Below, in pieces: positions 44,464 to 57,636 of a DNA stretch of 64,000 nucleotides (positions within the stretch are counted from its first letter, which is position 1; every line of letters begins with the position of its first letter). This DNA comes from Alopecurus myosuroides (lineage: Eukaryota > Streptophyta > Magnoliopsida > Poales > Poaceae), in NCBI GenBank assembly GCA_028641055.1, contig JAPCYS010003742.1, forward strand, positions 1 through 64,000, written 5' to 3'. The notes under the pieces were generated by a model. That model searched no databases, had not been told where the DNA came from, and was given only the letters and a program-made list of their open reading frames with translations. The position numbers were made by a program, and so were the translations under genes.

Positions 44464-45254
44464 ATGCGCAGAACGAACCCGTATCAACACCACAATTCAT
44501 AGAGGAGACACACACACGATGTGCACACCGCAGGACAAGGTGACTCCAAAGTTCATATTAATAAAACACTTGAGTAGCACAATAGATGAAGAGTAACATC
44601 TACTTATTCAATTAGATTACAAAGCTCACGATCACATATAGATCACATCATGGGAGAAATTAACCACATAGCTACCGGTAGAGCCCTCGGCCTCGGGGGA
44701 GAACTACTCCCTCCTCATCATAGGAGACAGCAACGGCGATGGAGATGGCGGGGAGTCGATGGAGATGGCTTCCGGGGGCACTTCCCTGTCCCGGCAGGGT
44801 GCCAGAACAGAGATCTGTCCCCCGAAACTTGCGTTGACGATGACGGCGACTGCGGAAGGTTTCGTGGAATTTCGCCGATTCGGTTAGGGTTTTCGGGAGG
44901 AAGACCTTAAATAGGTTGAAGAGCAACGCCGAGAGGTCACCAGGGGGCCCTTACTACCCCCAGGCGCGGCTGGGCATGGTGAGGTCCAGCCGGTGACCGT
45001 CTTCGACTCTTCTTCGGACTTTCGTAAGCTTCGGAGAAAAATAGGGACTTTGGCTTTCGTGGCATCCAATTTCGAGAATATTTCCAGAACAACTTTTCTG
45101 AAACTAAAAACAGCAGAAAACAATGAACTGGCACTGGGCATCTTTTTAATAGGTTAGTCCCGGAAAACGTAGAAAAACATACGGAAAACATGTAGCAATT
45201 GGCATAATATCAACATGGAACATCAGAAATTATAGATACGCTGGAGACATATCA
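44464..45254 (-). repeat. 3' LTR (truncated) of the pol-less gypsy element
   Basis: The LTR start (minus strand) is TGATATGTCTCC. It contains CCTATTTAAGGTC at about 44909, a plausible TATA-like element, and GC-rich leader sequence after it. The end that should match 50876-51009 is missing, so LTR identity cannot be measured. Confidence 0.65.
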
Positions 45255-48048
45255 AGCATTCCCAAGCTTAGTTCCTACTCGTCCTCGAGTAGGTAACCGA
45301 TAAAACAAAATAATTTTTGAGGTGACATGCTACCACACAATCTTGATCATAATATGTAAAGTAGAGCATATAAACTAGGATCAAATGAACTAAACTTGTG
45401 ATCTATATTTGATATCAACAAGTAATGCATAAACAAATAAGAAGAAAGAAGCAAAACTTTTAATGAATCAATACTAAAAGACTATCAACCGTGCAAAGTT
45501 TATTAGAGATGATTTAAGCTTTCAAGGACAACAATATCATGCACGTCAAACGATCTTCACAACCCCTGTTAGGATCAAGTCAAACTTTCCACACGATGCA
45601 ATGCTTGAATCTTAAACTATTTGCGCACTAAAAACAAGCAAGTGTTCTGCGTTGGTCCCTGGCACCGAGATGCTATGGCAAAGAGAACATTATGGGGGTG
45701 TGGAAGGTCAATGGAAGAAAGGTTCACAAAGCTGAAAGTGGTCATTAGACAAGAAAAGGTCTTACAACCGAAGCTATGCAAGGAGTAGGGATTGCCACAC
45801 AACGGATGCACACAAAGCTATAAGTGTATGAAATCTCTCCAATGGAACTAGTGGGGGTGCATCCAACTTTCTTGCTCACGAAGTTCTAGAGCTCATTTGA
45901 GGAGGCTCATCATTGGAATATACAAATCAAGTTCTATAATGTAAAGTTCCCCACATAGTTATGAATAAATGATAATATGAAAACTTTCTCCAAACTGAAG
46001 TATTGGTGCTAAACATGAAGCACAAATGTGGTATAAAGGATAGTGACGCGCCCTCTCTCGCTTTATTCTCTCTTTGGCCCTTTTCTTTTTTTGGTTTTTT
46101 TTATATATCTTCACCGGTAGGGGCAACATCCTATATTACAATGAATCATCACACTTTTAGTACTCATAACTCATAATGGAATATCTCTGATGTATCCAAC
46201 TGCATGCTCCTGCCAGTGTAGCAGTATGCATAAATAACCATAAAGCTCATCATCAAGTAACATATTGGAGGTGGATGTTGTGCATCAATATATCTCGGAA
46301 TGGCTATGTAAATGCCATGATAGGTAGGTATGGTGGCTGTTTTGAGGAAGAATATATGGGCTTATGTGTAGGAGAACAAAGTCCTCCCACGGGATTTGGA
46401 TGCACTGGCGAAGTTTGCACCAACTCTCAATGTGAAAAAAGGCAACACACAACACCGAAGAGGCTAGAAAAATATGGATGGTGAAAGTGCCAGGAACCGC
46501 AACATAGACTCACGAGTTAAAGGGTTGCAGCAAGCAAATCATCTTTACAAGGCACAATACAAATAACTCCAAGAGGGTCCGTGGCAGTGACAAGTCACTG
46601 TTAGCTACCCCGACCGTAGCGCGTAACAAAAGGCCGATCAGAAATGTATCACTCGTAGCAATCATATAACATTGTTTCCATCAGCTGGTAATTTTAAGTG
46701 TGGCACCGCTTCAAGTTTCTTAGAACAACCATTAAAAGTTTCTACCTACTAGTCCTTCCCGTTTATCCATTAAGCAAATTAATATCTCAAAACAACAACA
46801 ATGATTCAAGTGAAGCACTTTAGTGATCTACAAGACCATGCAATCTTTTCCACTGTACAAATTATCACAATAGCATTCCTATTTTCAAGCAAACACACAT
46901 ATGAGAACCACCTAACTACAAAAGCTAACATCTCTGAACAAAGGATGCATGCAAAACAAGAGCTGGAAGCACTAACAAATCTAAGCATGAATACTCAACA
47001 AATATAAGTGAAGCACAAGAGTATTCTAACGAAAAATCGGAGCGTGTCTCTCTCCCAAACAAATATGCTAGGATCCAACTTTTTATTACAGAAAAGAAAA
47101 CCAAACAAACTGAAAACAAAAATAAAAGACGCTCCAAGTAAAGCATATAAGATGTGACTGAATAAAATTATAGTTTCACTAGAAGTGACCTGATAAATTG
47201 TTGATGAAGAAGGGAATGCCTTACGCATCCCAAAGCTTAGATGCTTGAGTCTTCTTAGAATTTGCTGGGATGTACCACCGGGGAATCCCCAAGCTTAGGC
47301 TTTTCACTCTTCTTGATCAGATCATACCATCCTCTTCTCTTGACCCTTGAAAACTTCCTTCACACCAAACTTCTCACAATCTTCATTAGCAACGTTAGTG
47401 AAAATCGAAATAATAAATTCACATGGTTCAGTTTCAACACAAGCCTAACACTCATAAACACATTAGCTACTGTCACAGCTTCTTTCAAAACTATTTTTCT
47501 CAAAAGAACACCAAAAGAAAGAGATTAATAGGCAAATGCAATTATTAAAAGAAATTTGTGAAAACAGAACAGCAGGCAAAGATGATTTTTTAGAAAATCC
47601 TCTGTTGCTCAAATCAAAAAGTGGTCAACTAAGAAAAGTTACGTATATATACTAGGATTACGCACAAAAAATCTCAGGTTATTTTGAAATTTCTGTGATT
47701 TTATACGATTTTAACAATGGACAACAGAATTCTGTTTCCTGGGCAAAAATCCGAAATATAGTCTCAACTTTCCACTAGAGGCCTGACTTGGCTCAACAAA
47801 GACACAAAATAAAAGATTCAACGGGGTTTCTAAGGAAATAGACAACACCCAGGTGCAAAGAAAAAAAAAACGATGGAAAACGGGTTGAAAGCGGAGAAAT
47901 AAAACAGGTTGTCTCCCGGAAGCGCCTTTTCTTTTAATGCCTTTCAGCTAGGCACAATGATTTTTAAAATATGCTCACATAAGAATAAGAGTTGAAGCAC
48001 AATAAGAGAGCATAAAGAAGAAAATATAAAAACACATTTAAGTCTAAC
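45255..48048 (-). other. Long non-coding 3' region of the pol-less element
   Basis: About 2.8 kb, AT-rich, with no supported coding region on either strand. Long non-coding interiors are usual in non-autonomous LTR elements of grasses. Confidence 0.55.
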
Positions 48049-49634
48049 CTACTTCTTATGAAAAAGAATCTTGTACAAAAACAAGTCAAGGAAACACAAA
48101 GTGACTAGCATAGGAAGACAAAATAAGTGCAACTTCAAAAATTTCAACATAAAGAGGGGAAACTTAATATTTTTGAGATGCATAAAACCATGTTTACCTC
48201 CCTCATAATAACCTTCAGTATCATCATGAATAAAATTAACATTATAGCTATCACATAAAACATTCTTATCATGAGCCACATGCATAAAAGAATTAATACT
48301 CTCCACATAAGCATAGTCATTCTTATTAATAACAACGGGAGTAGGATTATCATAAAGAACTCGAACATGATAGAAAAGTTGCATATTAAAGAGATGGTTT
48401 TGGGTAATCCCACCATAATTGTGGCAAGTATCATGAGGATGATTGTAATTATAGCCTATGATATAACTTTCTGTATAATAATTATCAAAGACTGGAGGCA
48501 TATTGAAATCATAACTAATTTTCTCCTCAATAGTAGGTGGACCAAAAATGTCATATTCATCATTGCAGTCATCATATATTGGAGGCATAGTATCATCAAA
48601 AGAAATAAAATAGTTTTCTTCCAAAAGGCGTTCATTTGTAAACATATCATCATTTTTACCAGGAGGAAATGTATCAAGCCTATAATCATTAATAGCAAAG
48701 GGATTTTCAAACCCAGCATCCACAAGTTTAGAGCTTTATTGGAAGGAGCATGGATAGTACTAATAGTACAACAATTATTAATATCATCGTTTTCAGAATT
48801 GGTACCAAACAGATTTTCAATATCAAAAGTAGTGTGTTTCTCCCAATCATGACCACTTTCAAAAATAACAGGCATAGGAAAAACATCGAGTTCAGACTCA
48901 TCAGTAAAAGCTGTAATATGAGCAACAGGCTTTGGGAGAGATACCGTTACCTCTCTCCTTTTGCTCCTCCTTTTCTTCTTCCCCTCTTTAGGAGGGAGAG
49001 GCTTAAAAGGAAGCTTCTCCACATACCCTGGTTTACTGTTAGAAACAATAGAAAGAACTTTGGAGGATTCCTCCTCCTCATTAATAAGAACAAAACTCAT
49101 ATTAGTCCTGTCATATTTTGGTAAAGTGTCCTCTTTTAGAATATTTTGTATGTAAGTGTTTGCATGGCAATTTTCCACACAATAAAGATGGCATTCAAGC
49201 AAGACACTATTCATATCAAAAGTACTCATATCAATCAAAGAAGTTTTTCTTAATAACTGTTCACACCCCAAAAATAATGTAAGTTCATCATGCTCATTAG
49301 GGGTGATCATGTCATCACAATACAAACTTGCAGTACTCATAGGATTCGAAAGGCTACTATCATGGCTTGAGCATTGAAAATTAATATGACTCACTTTACA
49401 GCAAAGTTCACAAATAAAAGGATAGAGGGCACAAACATTTTCACCAAGATCATTTAGAGCCCTATCCCACATTCTAGTTTTTTCATTCCTATGATGGATA
49501 CAATATTCTTCTTCGATTTGATTCTTTTCACAAGGTCTAAGTGCTCCATAGAAATTAACATGCTTATAAGAAATAGTACTTTTAGAACTTTGAGCATGTT
49601 TATTGCAATCATCAATAACAATTTCATTTTTCAT
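48049..49634 (-). pseudogene. Retrotransposon ORF with zinc-knuckle-like motif
   Basis: Minus-strand frames of 392 and 224 codons, offset by a frameshift near 48700. Near the N-terminus FICELCCKVSHINFQC is a CCHC-like knuckle as found in gag nucleocapsids. The middle has KPGYVEKLPFKPLPPKEGKK followed by a basic stretch. The C-terminal frame is rich in D, N and Y with repeated F(G/D)PP..EEKISYDFN-type text. I recognise it only as the usual second ORF of this gypsy group and assign no function beyond probable gag-type RNA binding. Confidence 0.5.
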
Positions 49635-49653
49635 TCAAGTGTCTTTAAAATGT

Positions 49654-50614
49654 TCATGATATATGTTCGCATTTTTTAGCAAGATTAATATAAGAAGCAA
49701 AGGATCTATACCAACCGACAGCTATTTGGGGATCAAGACCATATTTAGCATTAAGCTCATGAAAATCAGCAGTTTCAGCAAAAGTCTTAATGCAATCATA
49801 CTCATAGTTTATACTTGATTCTTTACCTTTGTTGTTATTCCAATATTCACTATTGATTTGAATTATCTCAATAAGATCCCACTTAGCTTCAACCTTCTTA
49901 CTACAAAAAGAACACTCTGAATAGGCATCTAGATAATCCTTCCAATGTCCTAAAAGACTTGCATAAAACTTAATAACAATTATTTCCTCCGGAAGCTCAT
50001 GGTTAGGACATTTGAGTATTAATGTTTTCAGTCTTCCCCAAGCTTGGGCAATGCTTTCTCCATCATGAGGCCAAAAATTATAAATGCAATTCCTATCTAA
50101 ATATAGTTCATGAGAAGGATAACATTTAGAGTAAAAGAGAGATTCAAGTTCCTTCCACTCCAAATGATGAGGATCATCTAGTAGTTCATACCACTCCCTT
50201 GCTTTTTTCCTTAAGTGACAAAGGGAATAGACTCCTCTTAACTTGGTCCGTTGAGATACCTGCACACTTGAATAGCTCGCATAATTCATGCATAAAGTGT
50301 AAATGATCACTAGGATGGACAATTCCATCTCCAAAATAACGGTTATCCATGACAAGTTCAACAATTTTCTTGGGTATTTTAAAGGGAATGCTTTCAGTAG
50401 GCGGATATAAAATATCACAAGCATCATTAGGTTTATCACATATGGGAGATAAAGTATCAGCAGAGCAAATTTTCTCCTCTAAAGCTGGAAAACTAAAAAG
50501 ATCGTAAAAACTAGCTTCCCCAAACTTATACTTTTCCCTAGAATTAGGAATGATGGGGTGCAAAGAATTAATGCTAATAACATTGCTATCACTATTATGC
50601 AAACAAACTTCCAT
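49654..50614 (-). pseudogene. Retrotransposon gag (frameshifted)
   Basis: The N-terminal frame starts MEVCLHNSDSNVISIN and reaches RSLFPLSLK. A frameshift in a T-run near 50205 leads to the gag core KKAREWYELLDDPHHLEWKE, FYSKCYPSHELYLDRN, GESIAQAWGRLKTLILKCPN and LDAYSECSF, a clear Retrotrans_gag (PF03732-type) match. Capsid-like protein in the family; broken here. Confidence 0.8.
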
Positions 50615-50875
50615 AGGTTTTTAAATTTTCTCTTCAAAAGCATCATGTCCTAATTCAAGATAAATATTATAAAGTTCTATCATATTTTTGTTGTTTTCCA
50701 TTAAGACTACTAGTAAAAATAAAAACAAGAAGCGACTAAAAATAAGCCTAACTAGTGAAAACAAGAAACAAAAGATAAAATTGCAGAATCTAAAGGAAAT
50801 AACTCCGAGCACTCACACCTGAGGATGTGAGTACCTTTTAGCTTACATCCCCGGTAACGATGCCAGAAAAGAGCT
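50615..50875 (-). other. Leader and primer-binding region of the pol-less element
   Basis: Contains the decayed primer-binding site at 50846-50865 next to the LTR end at 50876, then an untranslated leader. Confidence 0.55.
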
Positions 50876-51009
50876 TGATGTCTACGCACGATTCTATTCT
50901 TGTAGACAGTGTTAAGCCTCCAAGTGCAGAGGTTTATAGAACAGCAGCAAGTTTCCCTTAAGTGGATCACCCAAGGTTTATCGAACTCAGGGAGGTAGAG
51001 GTCAAATAT

Positions 51010-52000
51010 CACTACTAGAAAATCAATCTGTTGCAACGATTAAAATCGTTGTAACAAGTTCCCAATCTTCGCAATAGGTATGTCTTGCATCGAAAAGACT
51101 TTCATTGGGAAGTGTTGCGACAAATCGCGTGGTACTAGCCTCTCTCCGCGCAATGAGATACGTGGCTAGAAAATTGACCTTTTGCAACCATTAACTCGGC
51201 CAATTGCCACGCTCTTTTCCGTTGCGTCTCGCACCTAACGCAACCTACGTTTTTCGTTGGTACAACTCTAGTGCAACAAATACCAAAACATGGCGAGTGA
51301 CCAATGTGGCAACGGCGAGTGTTCCGTTGCGCCTGCTCTTTCGTTGCAATAGTCGAGTTTATTTGCCACGTCCAATTGTGTGGCAAAAAACAACGATTTG
51401 CCACACACAATCAATCGTGGTAACACGAGTTTTAAATAGTAATCGCAACAGTCTTAATATTAGTAGCCAGATTCAAGTGCGACAAGAGCAACTATTTGTG
51501 GCGCCATTCTATTTCTACAAATTTTAGTTTCGGGGCGAGATGTAGTAGTCGCAGCGTACAAATTTTTAGTATCTATAAACAACTGCGACAATTTCAACTA
51601 TTCGCTGCGCCATTATATTTCTACAAACTTTAGTTTGGCGGCGAGTAGTAGTAGTCGCAACGTCCATATTTTTAGTAGCTAAAAACAAGTGCGACAATTT
51701 GAACTATTTTTTGCGCCATTCTATTTCTACATATTTTTGTTTGGTGGCGAGAAGTATGGGCATTCTCTATTGCAACAAAGTTTAGTTTGGTGGCGCGAAT
51801 TAGCTATCGCAATGGCCAAATTCTTAGTGGAGAAAAAGTATTGCGACGATCTCTCCACTCAGGGTGGTGAAAGTCTATTTCAGCAAAACATGTAGTGGTG
51901 GCGACTGAGGCTTCACGCAACACTACATTTATCGTGGTAATTACCTATTGCCACGTTATAGGAAAAAAAATAAAGGGAAACAAAATACGGGCATTGAATT
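51010..52000 (-). mobile_element. CACTA terminus with subterminal repeats (3' end of the element carrying the accessory gene)
   Basis: Begins CACTACTAGAAAATCAATC at 51010. Over the next 0.9 kb TTGCAACG/CGTTGCAA, TTGCCAC and GTGGCG motifs recur in both orientations, plus three related copies of GGCGCCATTCTATTTCTAC around 51500, 51610 and 51715. It interrupts the gypsy LTR. The opposite end could not be found in the window. Confidence 0.75.
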
Positions 52001-52709
52001 AAAATATTCAAAACCGTACATAAAATATGTTTATTTACACAAATCATAGTTCTCATAGCTATTTATAATACATACAAATCGAAATTCACATACAATGTGG
52101 ATCAAATCAAACTGAAATATATCGTAGGAACATGATATAGCATCGAGTGCAGCTATATTTTTCCATCTGCAGTTTGATTGCCTTCCTGCAATCAGCAGTA
52201 AAAGAAAAGTTAAGTTCATGTCCCTAGATAGCACATATCTGTTGTTTGATTAAGTTGTGAGTCTAGTCAGCAACAACACATGTTGAAACATAAGAAGCAG
52301 GAGACTATAGTGTGGATGAAGCAAAAACAGTTGTTGTAATTCAACGAAGCCACAATCCATAGTGAAACATAAGGTGCAGCAAGGCTATAGGGTGGGTGCA
52401 GCAACTCTATAGTGTGGGTGAAGCAAAAACAGAATGTACTAGTACCAAATTGTACAAGTTTGTGACTTACAATTGCTTTAAACATTCTGTGCATGCTGTG
52501 CTGAGGAATTATTTTCTTAGGAGGGTTGTTTGCAAGTTATGTTTGCTGGTTTGACTTCTCAAACGTCCGCAAAAACAAAATCCATTGTTAGCAACGCAAG
52601 TAAACAACTAAATCTTACAAGTTTGCAAGTGTATTACTATCATCACCTGAAGTGTATTCATCTTTTGTTTTTCCAACTATACGGCTAATTATTCAAACCT
52701 TAATTGAAA
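52001..52709 (-). other. 3' flank of the CACTA accessory gene
   Basis: Non-coding; it contains a ~60-bp imperfect duplication of GTGAAACATAAG..GCAGCAA...CTATAGTGTGGGTGAAGC near 52280-52440. Confidence 0.4.
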
Positions 52710-55172
52710 CTATGAGTTAAACTGTGCAATCATGTTTTTCTCAAATTCTTGTCTTGAGTTTCTCTCCAACTCAATCATTTTTTCCCTTTCAGCACGCTCT
52801 TCCAATAACCTCTCCTCAAGATTTTCTCTCTCAGCACACTCTAAATTAATCTTCTCTTGAATGCTTGCACGTTCAGCTAGTAACTTATGTTCTAAACTAG
52901 TGACCTGCTGGGTGAGCTGGGAGTTTACTTTTTGGGTCTCTTCCATAGCACGAGCTTGCTCTTCAACCTGCAACTTACACCTTTAAGAACTACTTTGCAG
53001 CTTGGCCATGTATCCGTACAAACGAGGCTGCGATGACTTGCAAGCAACGATTTCTTTATATGCATTCGGGAAAATATTGATTCTTTGTTCAGCTGAAACT
53101 GGAACATCAGTTTCCTTTGATCTGTTTTCAATCTCTTTACATGTTTTGTCCTGATTACGAAAAAAATCTCAAATCAGATGAAGAAACATCCACGATGGAC
53201 AACAATAAATATGTTTAGAGTAGCTTCTAAGTCAGTATACTAATGTAAACGTCCTTGGACTCTTTGGTAGTCCATGTTTCATTCTTTGTGTGGGTGAGTT
53301 TCCAAAGAGCAATACAGTCTGGCTCTTCTACAGTTTCCGAATTCCTCTGCAAGTAGTGCAACAATTAGATGCTATAAACATTAAAGCACAGTGAGCACCG
53401 AAGCATGCATAGTGAGTAGGCCCATAAATTCTCAAAACTCAGTTGAGAGTATGATTTTGATCCTGCTTTGTGTTTTATCTTCAGTTGCATACGGTTATCC
53501 GTGTTCTTTTGGCTGAGTTCCTGCTCATTCAGTTATCAAAAAAACTTGTCAGACAAGCCATTTCATGATAGTACAACATTCACAAACAGTGAGCATAGAA
53601 ATAACCCAGAATTTTGGATCAGTGCCAAAGTACTCGATCAGCCATTCCCACTCTTCTGTTTGTAAATCTTATGGTATAATTGACCTTCTGGCATCATCTG
53701 ATTTGTATGCCTTGTAAGTGCTGCTTAGATTTCCTCGCCAGCCTCTGTATCGCTCTTTTGCAATTTTAAGAAATTTTTCGGCTGTTTCTGGTGTATCTTC
53801 CAAATTATATCTGTCCTGTAATGCATAGAACAAACATATAGACTTAATTTAGTGTTCATTAATTATGGATGAAAAAATCAGACAACACATGTGAGAAAGG
53901 TTGTACTCACCAACATATATGCGACGATGAGTCGATTGATGTCAGGGTGAATATCTGACCACCTCCTCACTCCAATAATTGGTAACCTTCTGTTCATTAG
54001 GATAACCACGTCATCCTTGAATGAATGGTTGTTCATTCCTACTGCACCACCCAATTTATTAGAGAAATCCATACCTAGCTTTGCAGATCCATTGGCATGA
54101 CGCTTCTTACATTCTTTCAAACCTTTTACTACACCTCACCCTTTCTTCTTGGGTCTGTCATAGCCTACAGACCAAAACACACACAAAGAAAAAATTTATG
54201 GTGTAGTTGATTGTAAGAAATGAGGACACGGATGTTAAAAAAGTAGATAGTTCCGTCATGTAGCTCCGGGCGATAGCGGCGACCATGGGAAGGCCATTCA
54301 GTAAGGGCACACATGTCAGTTTCAGACACAACAGTGTTAGATTGTTCAGTTCCTGTATGAGGGGTAACATTTGTACTGAATCAACAGTCGTGGTTTCTCT
54401 GCATTATAGCAAATCTTAGACAAAGCTTAAATGTCAAAAATAAATTACCAGATCTACGTTTTCCCTGTTTTGTTTTATAATCTTGTAAACTTTCAACCCT
54501 TGTCATTGCGACAGATCCTTTCTTTATAACTGAACATGTTACCAATAAATGGACAAAACATTAGCATTGTGCATAATTCAGAAACCTGATTAAGAATTAA
54601 TAAACTTGTGTACCATTGGTAAAGGAGAAATATGTATCTTCTGTTTCGTTTGAAGCTTGTTCCTCATCGGTTGCATCCCTAACTGGATGTTTATCAAAAT
54701 TATAGATTAGGTAAGGAATGCATAAAAATGTTACCGAGAAAATATTTATTAAAGTATGTATTGAAGGAGTTGCGCGTTGGAGATTTGGGATGAAAGTATA
54801 ACCTCTGACAGTGATCGGTCGCTTGTTTCTGGTGGATCCACTTTCATCATTAAGATGAGACCCTTGTGTTGCAATATCAACGCTGGCCTTCTCCCTGAAC
54901 ACACACAGGTTAATCTTCTTATCATTATTGTGTCTGTATACTAATGGCTCCACATCAGCTTCATGCTCGATGGGAACAAGTTTTCCTCTGCCACGGGCAT
55001 TATTTAGCCTGCAGTAGAGGTAATGATGCGCGACATTGAAGACAACTCTTTCAATCATATTGATCAATTCCATATAGCATATGTCGTTCGCGTCCATTTT
55101 TGCTTCCAGAACTTTCTTGTTTTTACCCTCATATTCGTAGAACAGGCTAACTTTCCAAATGGACTCGGTCAT
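52710..55172 (-). pseudogene. En/Spm-type CACTA accessory protein gene (Ptta/En/Spm family), likely decayed
   Basis: Minus-strand exons. The first (55172 to ~54845) encodes MTESIWKVSLFYEYEGKNKK, IERVVFNVAHHYLYCRL and PLVYRHNNDKKINLCVF. A middle exon has KLGMDFSNKLGGAVGMNNHS and LPIIGVRRWSDIHPDINR; the next (53820-53640) reads RYNLEDTPETAEKFLKIAKE and RYRGWRGNLSSTYKAYKSDD. The last (52973-52710) is a coiled coil (SLEHKLLAERASIQEK, CAERENLEERLLEERAER). This is the layout of plant Transposase_24 (PF03004) proteins, the DNA-binding partner encoded by CACTA elements. The catalytic transposase gene is not seen. Exon borders are approximate and several exons appear interrupted. Confidence 0.6.
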
Positions 55173-56013
55173 CTACAGTTAGATATAAAGAAAAAATGAG
55201 AACCCAAATAATCAGTCAGTTAGAAGATCTGAAATAAAAGAATAGTTACATGGCATTATTGACCTGGATAACGAGTCTCCCATCATCAATACGATTCAGC
55301 ACAACACGACAAACTCAAATCACACATGAACTCCAGATACACCTATGATCGACTAGGTGTTCATACATGGATTTACGCTTCGAGAAGAGGAAGAATAGAG
55401 AATAACACAGAGAAGAACAGAGAATAACAACCAATATCGAGACCATAGAAGAAACAGCGAGATCACGGAGACGGACGAGAAGCATATTAGTAAGGAATAA
55501 CCTAAGAGATTTGGCGTTCCATAGACTTTTGTGGCGACTTCGACATGTCGCGCGTTGTGAACACGATGAGGGCGATCGGCGATCATATGCAATCTAAACA
55601 AGGCGGACCGTTGATTATGCAATCGCGAAACAAGACGGGGCCTCATGCAGTTATCAATAGATTTAGCGGGAAATTTAAAAAGGCTTCTTTTTCTTTTTTG
55701 GTGGGAACAAAAAATTTCGCAGAGACTAGGCGTTTTAGCGGGAGGTTTTAATTTTTTTTGGTGGACATCGTATTAGAGCAACCACAACGCTTTGGAGCTA
55801 ATATAGGCGCTTATTGAGAAGTTAAACAATGCATGCAAGCGTCGGCTGCCTAGAAGGCATATTTTGCATTGAGTTTCTACGCGTCAGACTCTTAACTGGC
55901 GCTAATGACATAAAAACGATTGGGATTGAGGGAAACTGATGGGATTTATTCCCTAACGCCTACAAAGTAGGGTTGACAACATGTGGAAGTCTCACATAAG
56001 TGAAGTAATGTCA
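55173..56013. other. Upstream of the accessory gene; no gene
   Basis: Contains probable 5' UTR of the accessory gene (55300-55550) and TTAGCGGGA repeats (55660, 55735). A TTA-flanked GAGCAACCACAACGC at 55772 may be another small DNA-transposon end. Nothing coding is supported. Confidence 0.35.
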
Positions 56014-57532
56014 CTAAAAAATTATTTCATGCATGTAATTAGCTGCCGCCTTGTTAATTTCTGCAAGCCTCAAATTGCCATTGAAAAAATACAGAAGACA
56101 AGTAATCTTCATTGCAGATGCAGACATCAGAGGGTTTTTGTGATCAATGTACTCAAGCACATCACTGTTGGCACTACGATAATTACAGACATCCATTTGA
56201 TCATGATCTGATGAGAATGTCCTGGTTGGTAGACTACCTACTACAACCAGGGCGACACCGCCCGCATCTACGTCCAAGTGGCGGTTACGGGTGCTCCTAA
56301 GTGTAATGATAAGAGCTTGCTTTTCATTTAAATGCTTGCCCTCAAGGAACTCCCGCCATGCATTCCTGCCAAACATTATGCGGCCATCCCTGTCTGTGTT
56401 GTATGGAACGGTGGTGAATGCCTCTGATGATCCGAGGCATAGCCCAGCATGCCCTAAAGACGGAATGCCAACACTGTCCGCTAGGACTGGGGTAGTTTCT
56501 GGATTTTGAACGTGTGAATGAAAGACAAAAAGAAGTAGGTCATACTAAGTCACACGTTGTAAGCATAAATTATGTTGAAAAACAAAAATAGCATTGGCAC
56601 CATACGTACCATCTCATATCTGGCCACATTTGTCCTCGTCAAACGAGTCATGTATGGCACTCCAATGTACTCATCTTTTGGGGGTAGAAGCTCTCGGACG
56701 TGGTCCTTCTCATCGTCATCAAGATCAGCTCTCTGCGAGACGATGATGGAAGAGTCGAATGTGTCATCCTGATCCATGGACTCCTCATCCGTGGAGTCCT
56801 CATCAGTCCTGGGATCTGGGCCAGCTTCATTGCTTGTACTGGCGTCATGGTCGTACAAGTAGTGCCTGCGGCACATGTCCACCTTGAACACCTTGACGGT
56901 GAGCAAGGTGTCGCTGTCGAAACTGAAGAGGAGGAAACTGATGCGCCGCAGGAAGTAATATTGGGCCAACTGGTCCTAGCCGCGCCCGAGGAATAAGCGT
57001 CCAACTGCATCGAACAACACATCCATGTCCCACATGTCGCTACTCGGATCGTCCGCCTCACGCAGCTTCAGTTCACGCGGTTCATGGCCCTTCAGCAACT
57101 CCACGAACTTCTTAGGCAGCATCTGCAGCAATATGAAAGTTAAATAGATGGAAAAGAGGTCTTACAACAAATAAGGTTAATGTTTGATGATGGATCAGTA
57201 CTATAAAAAATGTAAACAAGTAGTATCGAGTAATCAGTTCTACTAAATCAAAGTTGAGCAATCAGGGTGTTTGGCACATTATTTCGAAAAGATGAACTTT
57301 CAGTGGAAGTTGAAATTTACCATATCGAGTGAACATATTCACGAAGAGCACTTGAGCTACTACAACCCATCTACTAGACCTTAATTTGATTCACAAATTT
57401 AACTAGCTACAGCCTCATAGCTCAGACACTCTGTCGGACTAAATAACTGAATTGGTGGTGTGGATCGATGAAGCGTACCAGTTTGTCCTATGTAGCGTCA
57501 TCTAGGACGATGTAGAACTCAAATTCTGCCAA
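56014..57532 (-). pseudogene. B3-domain transcription factor pseudogene (copy 1)
   Basis: Minus-strand exons: 57532-57479 (AEFEFYIVLDDAT then a stop and DKL; the expected ATG is TTG), then from 57123 LPKKFVELLKGHEPRELKL, SSDMWDMDVLFDAVGRLFL, RISFLLFSFDSDTLLTVKVF and the acidic linker TDEDSTDEESMDQDDTFDSS to YEMV near 56610. A further exon near 56480-56290 carries YNTDRDGRIMFGRNAWREFL and EKQALIITLR. The two blocks look like two B3 DNA-binding domains of the grass REM type. Defects: lost start codon, a stop in exon 1, and TAG at 56976-56978 where the family has the Trp of RGW. Plant B3 proteins bind DNA; this copy cannot be translated as such. Confidence 0.72.
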
Positions 57533-57636
57533 CTCAATCTTAATAGATCCCTCTGTTCATCATATAAAGCAAATGCAGCTCAATTTTCGGCTACATAATG
57601 TAGAATTGACATTCTGGTGATAGAGTGCACATACTG

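Larger units (their letters stand above)
44464..51009 (-). mobile_element. Pol-less gypsy-type LTR element with gag-like ORFs
   Basis: Minus-strand element. 3' LTR part: 44464-45254, whose minus-strand start is TGATATGTCTCCAGCGTATC; it is truncated at its far end (limit approximate). A purine-rich TAAGCTTGGGAATGCT sits just inside it. The 5' LTR end is at 50876, followed inward by a decayed primer-binding site (TGGCATCGTTACCGGGGATG, 50846-50865, close to the complement of tRNA-Asp). The rest of the 5' LTR is cut off by a CACTA end at 51010. The interior has gag-like frames but no protease, RT or integrase, so it is non-autonomous. Confidence 0.75.

Noticed and set aside
44650..45191. Frames of 84-86 codons in the pol-less gypsy LTR
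   Set aside because: They lie in LTR/leader sequence, overlap on both strands, and match the non-coding LTR pattern.
48271..48852. Plus-strand 193-codon frame rich in isoleucine
   Set aside because: Antisense shadow of the retrotransposon ORF on the minus strand; composition reflects AT-rich complement.
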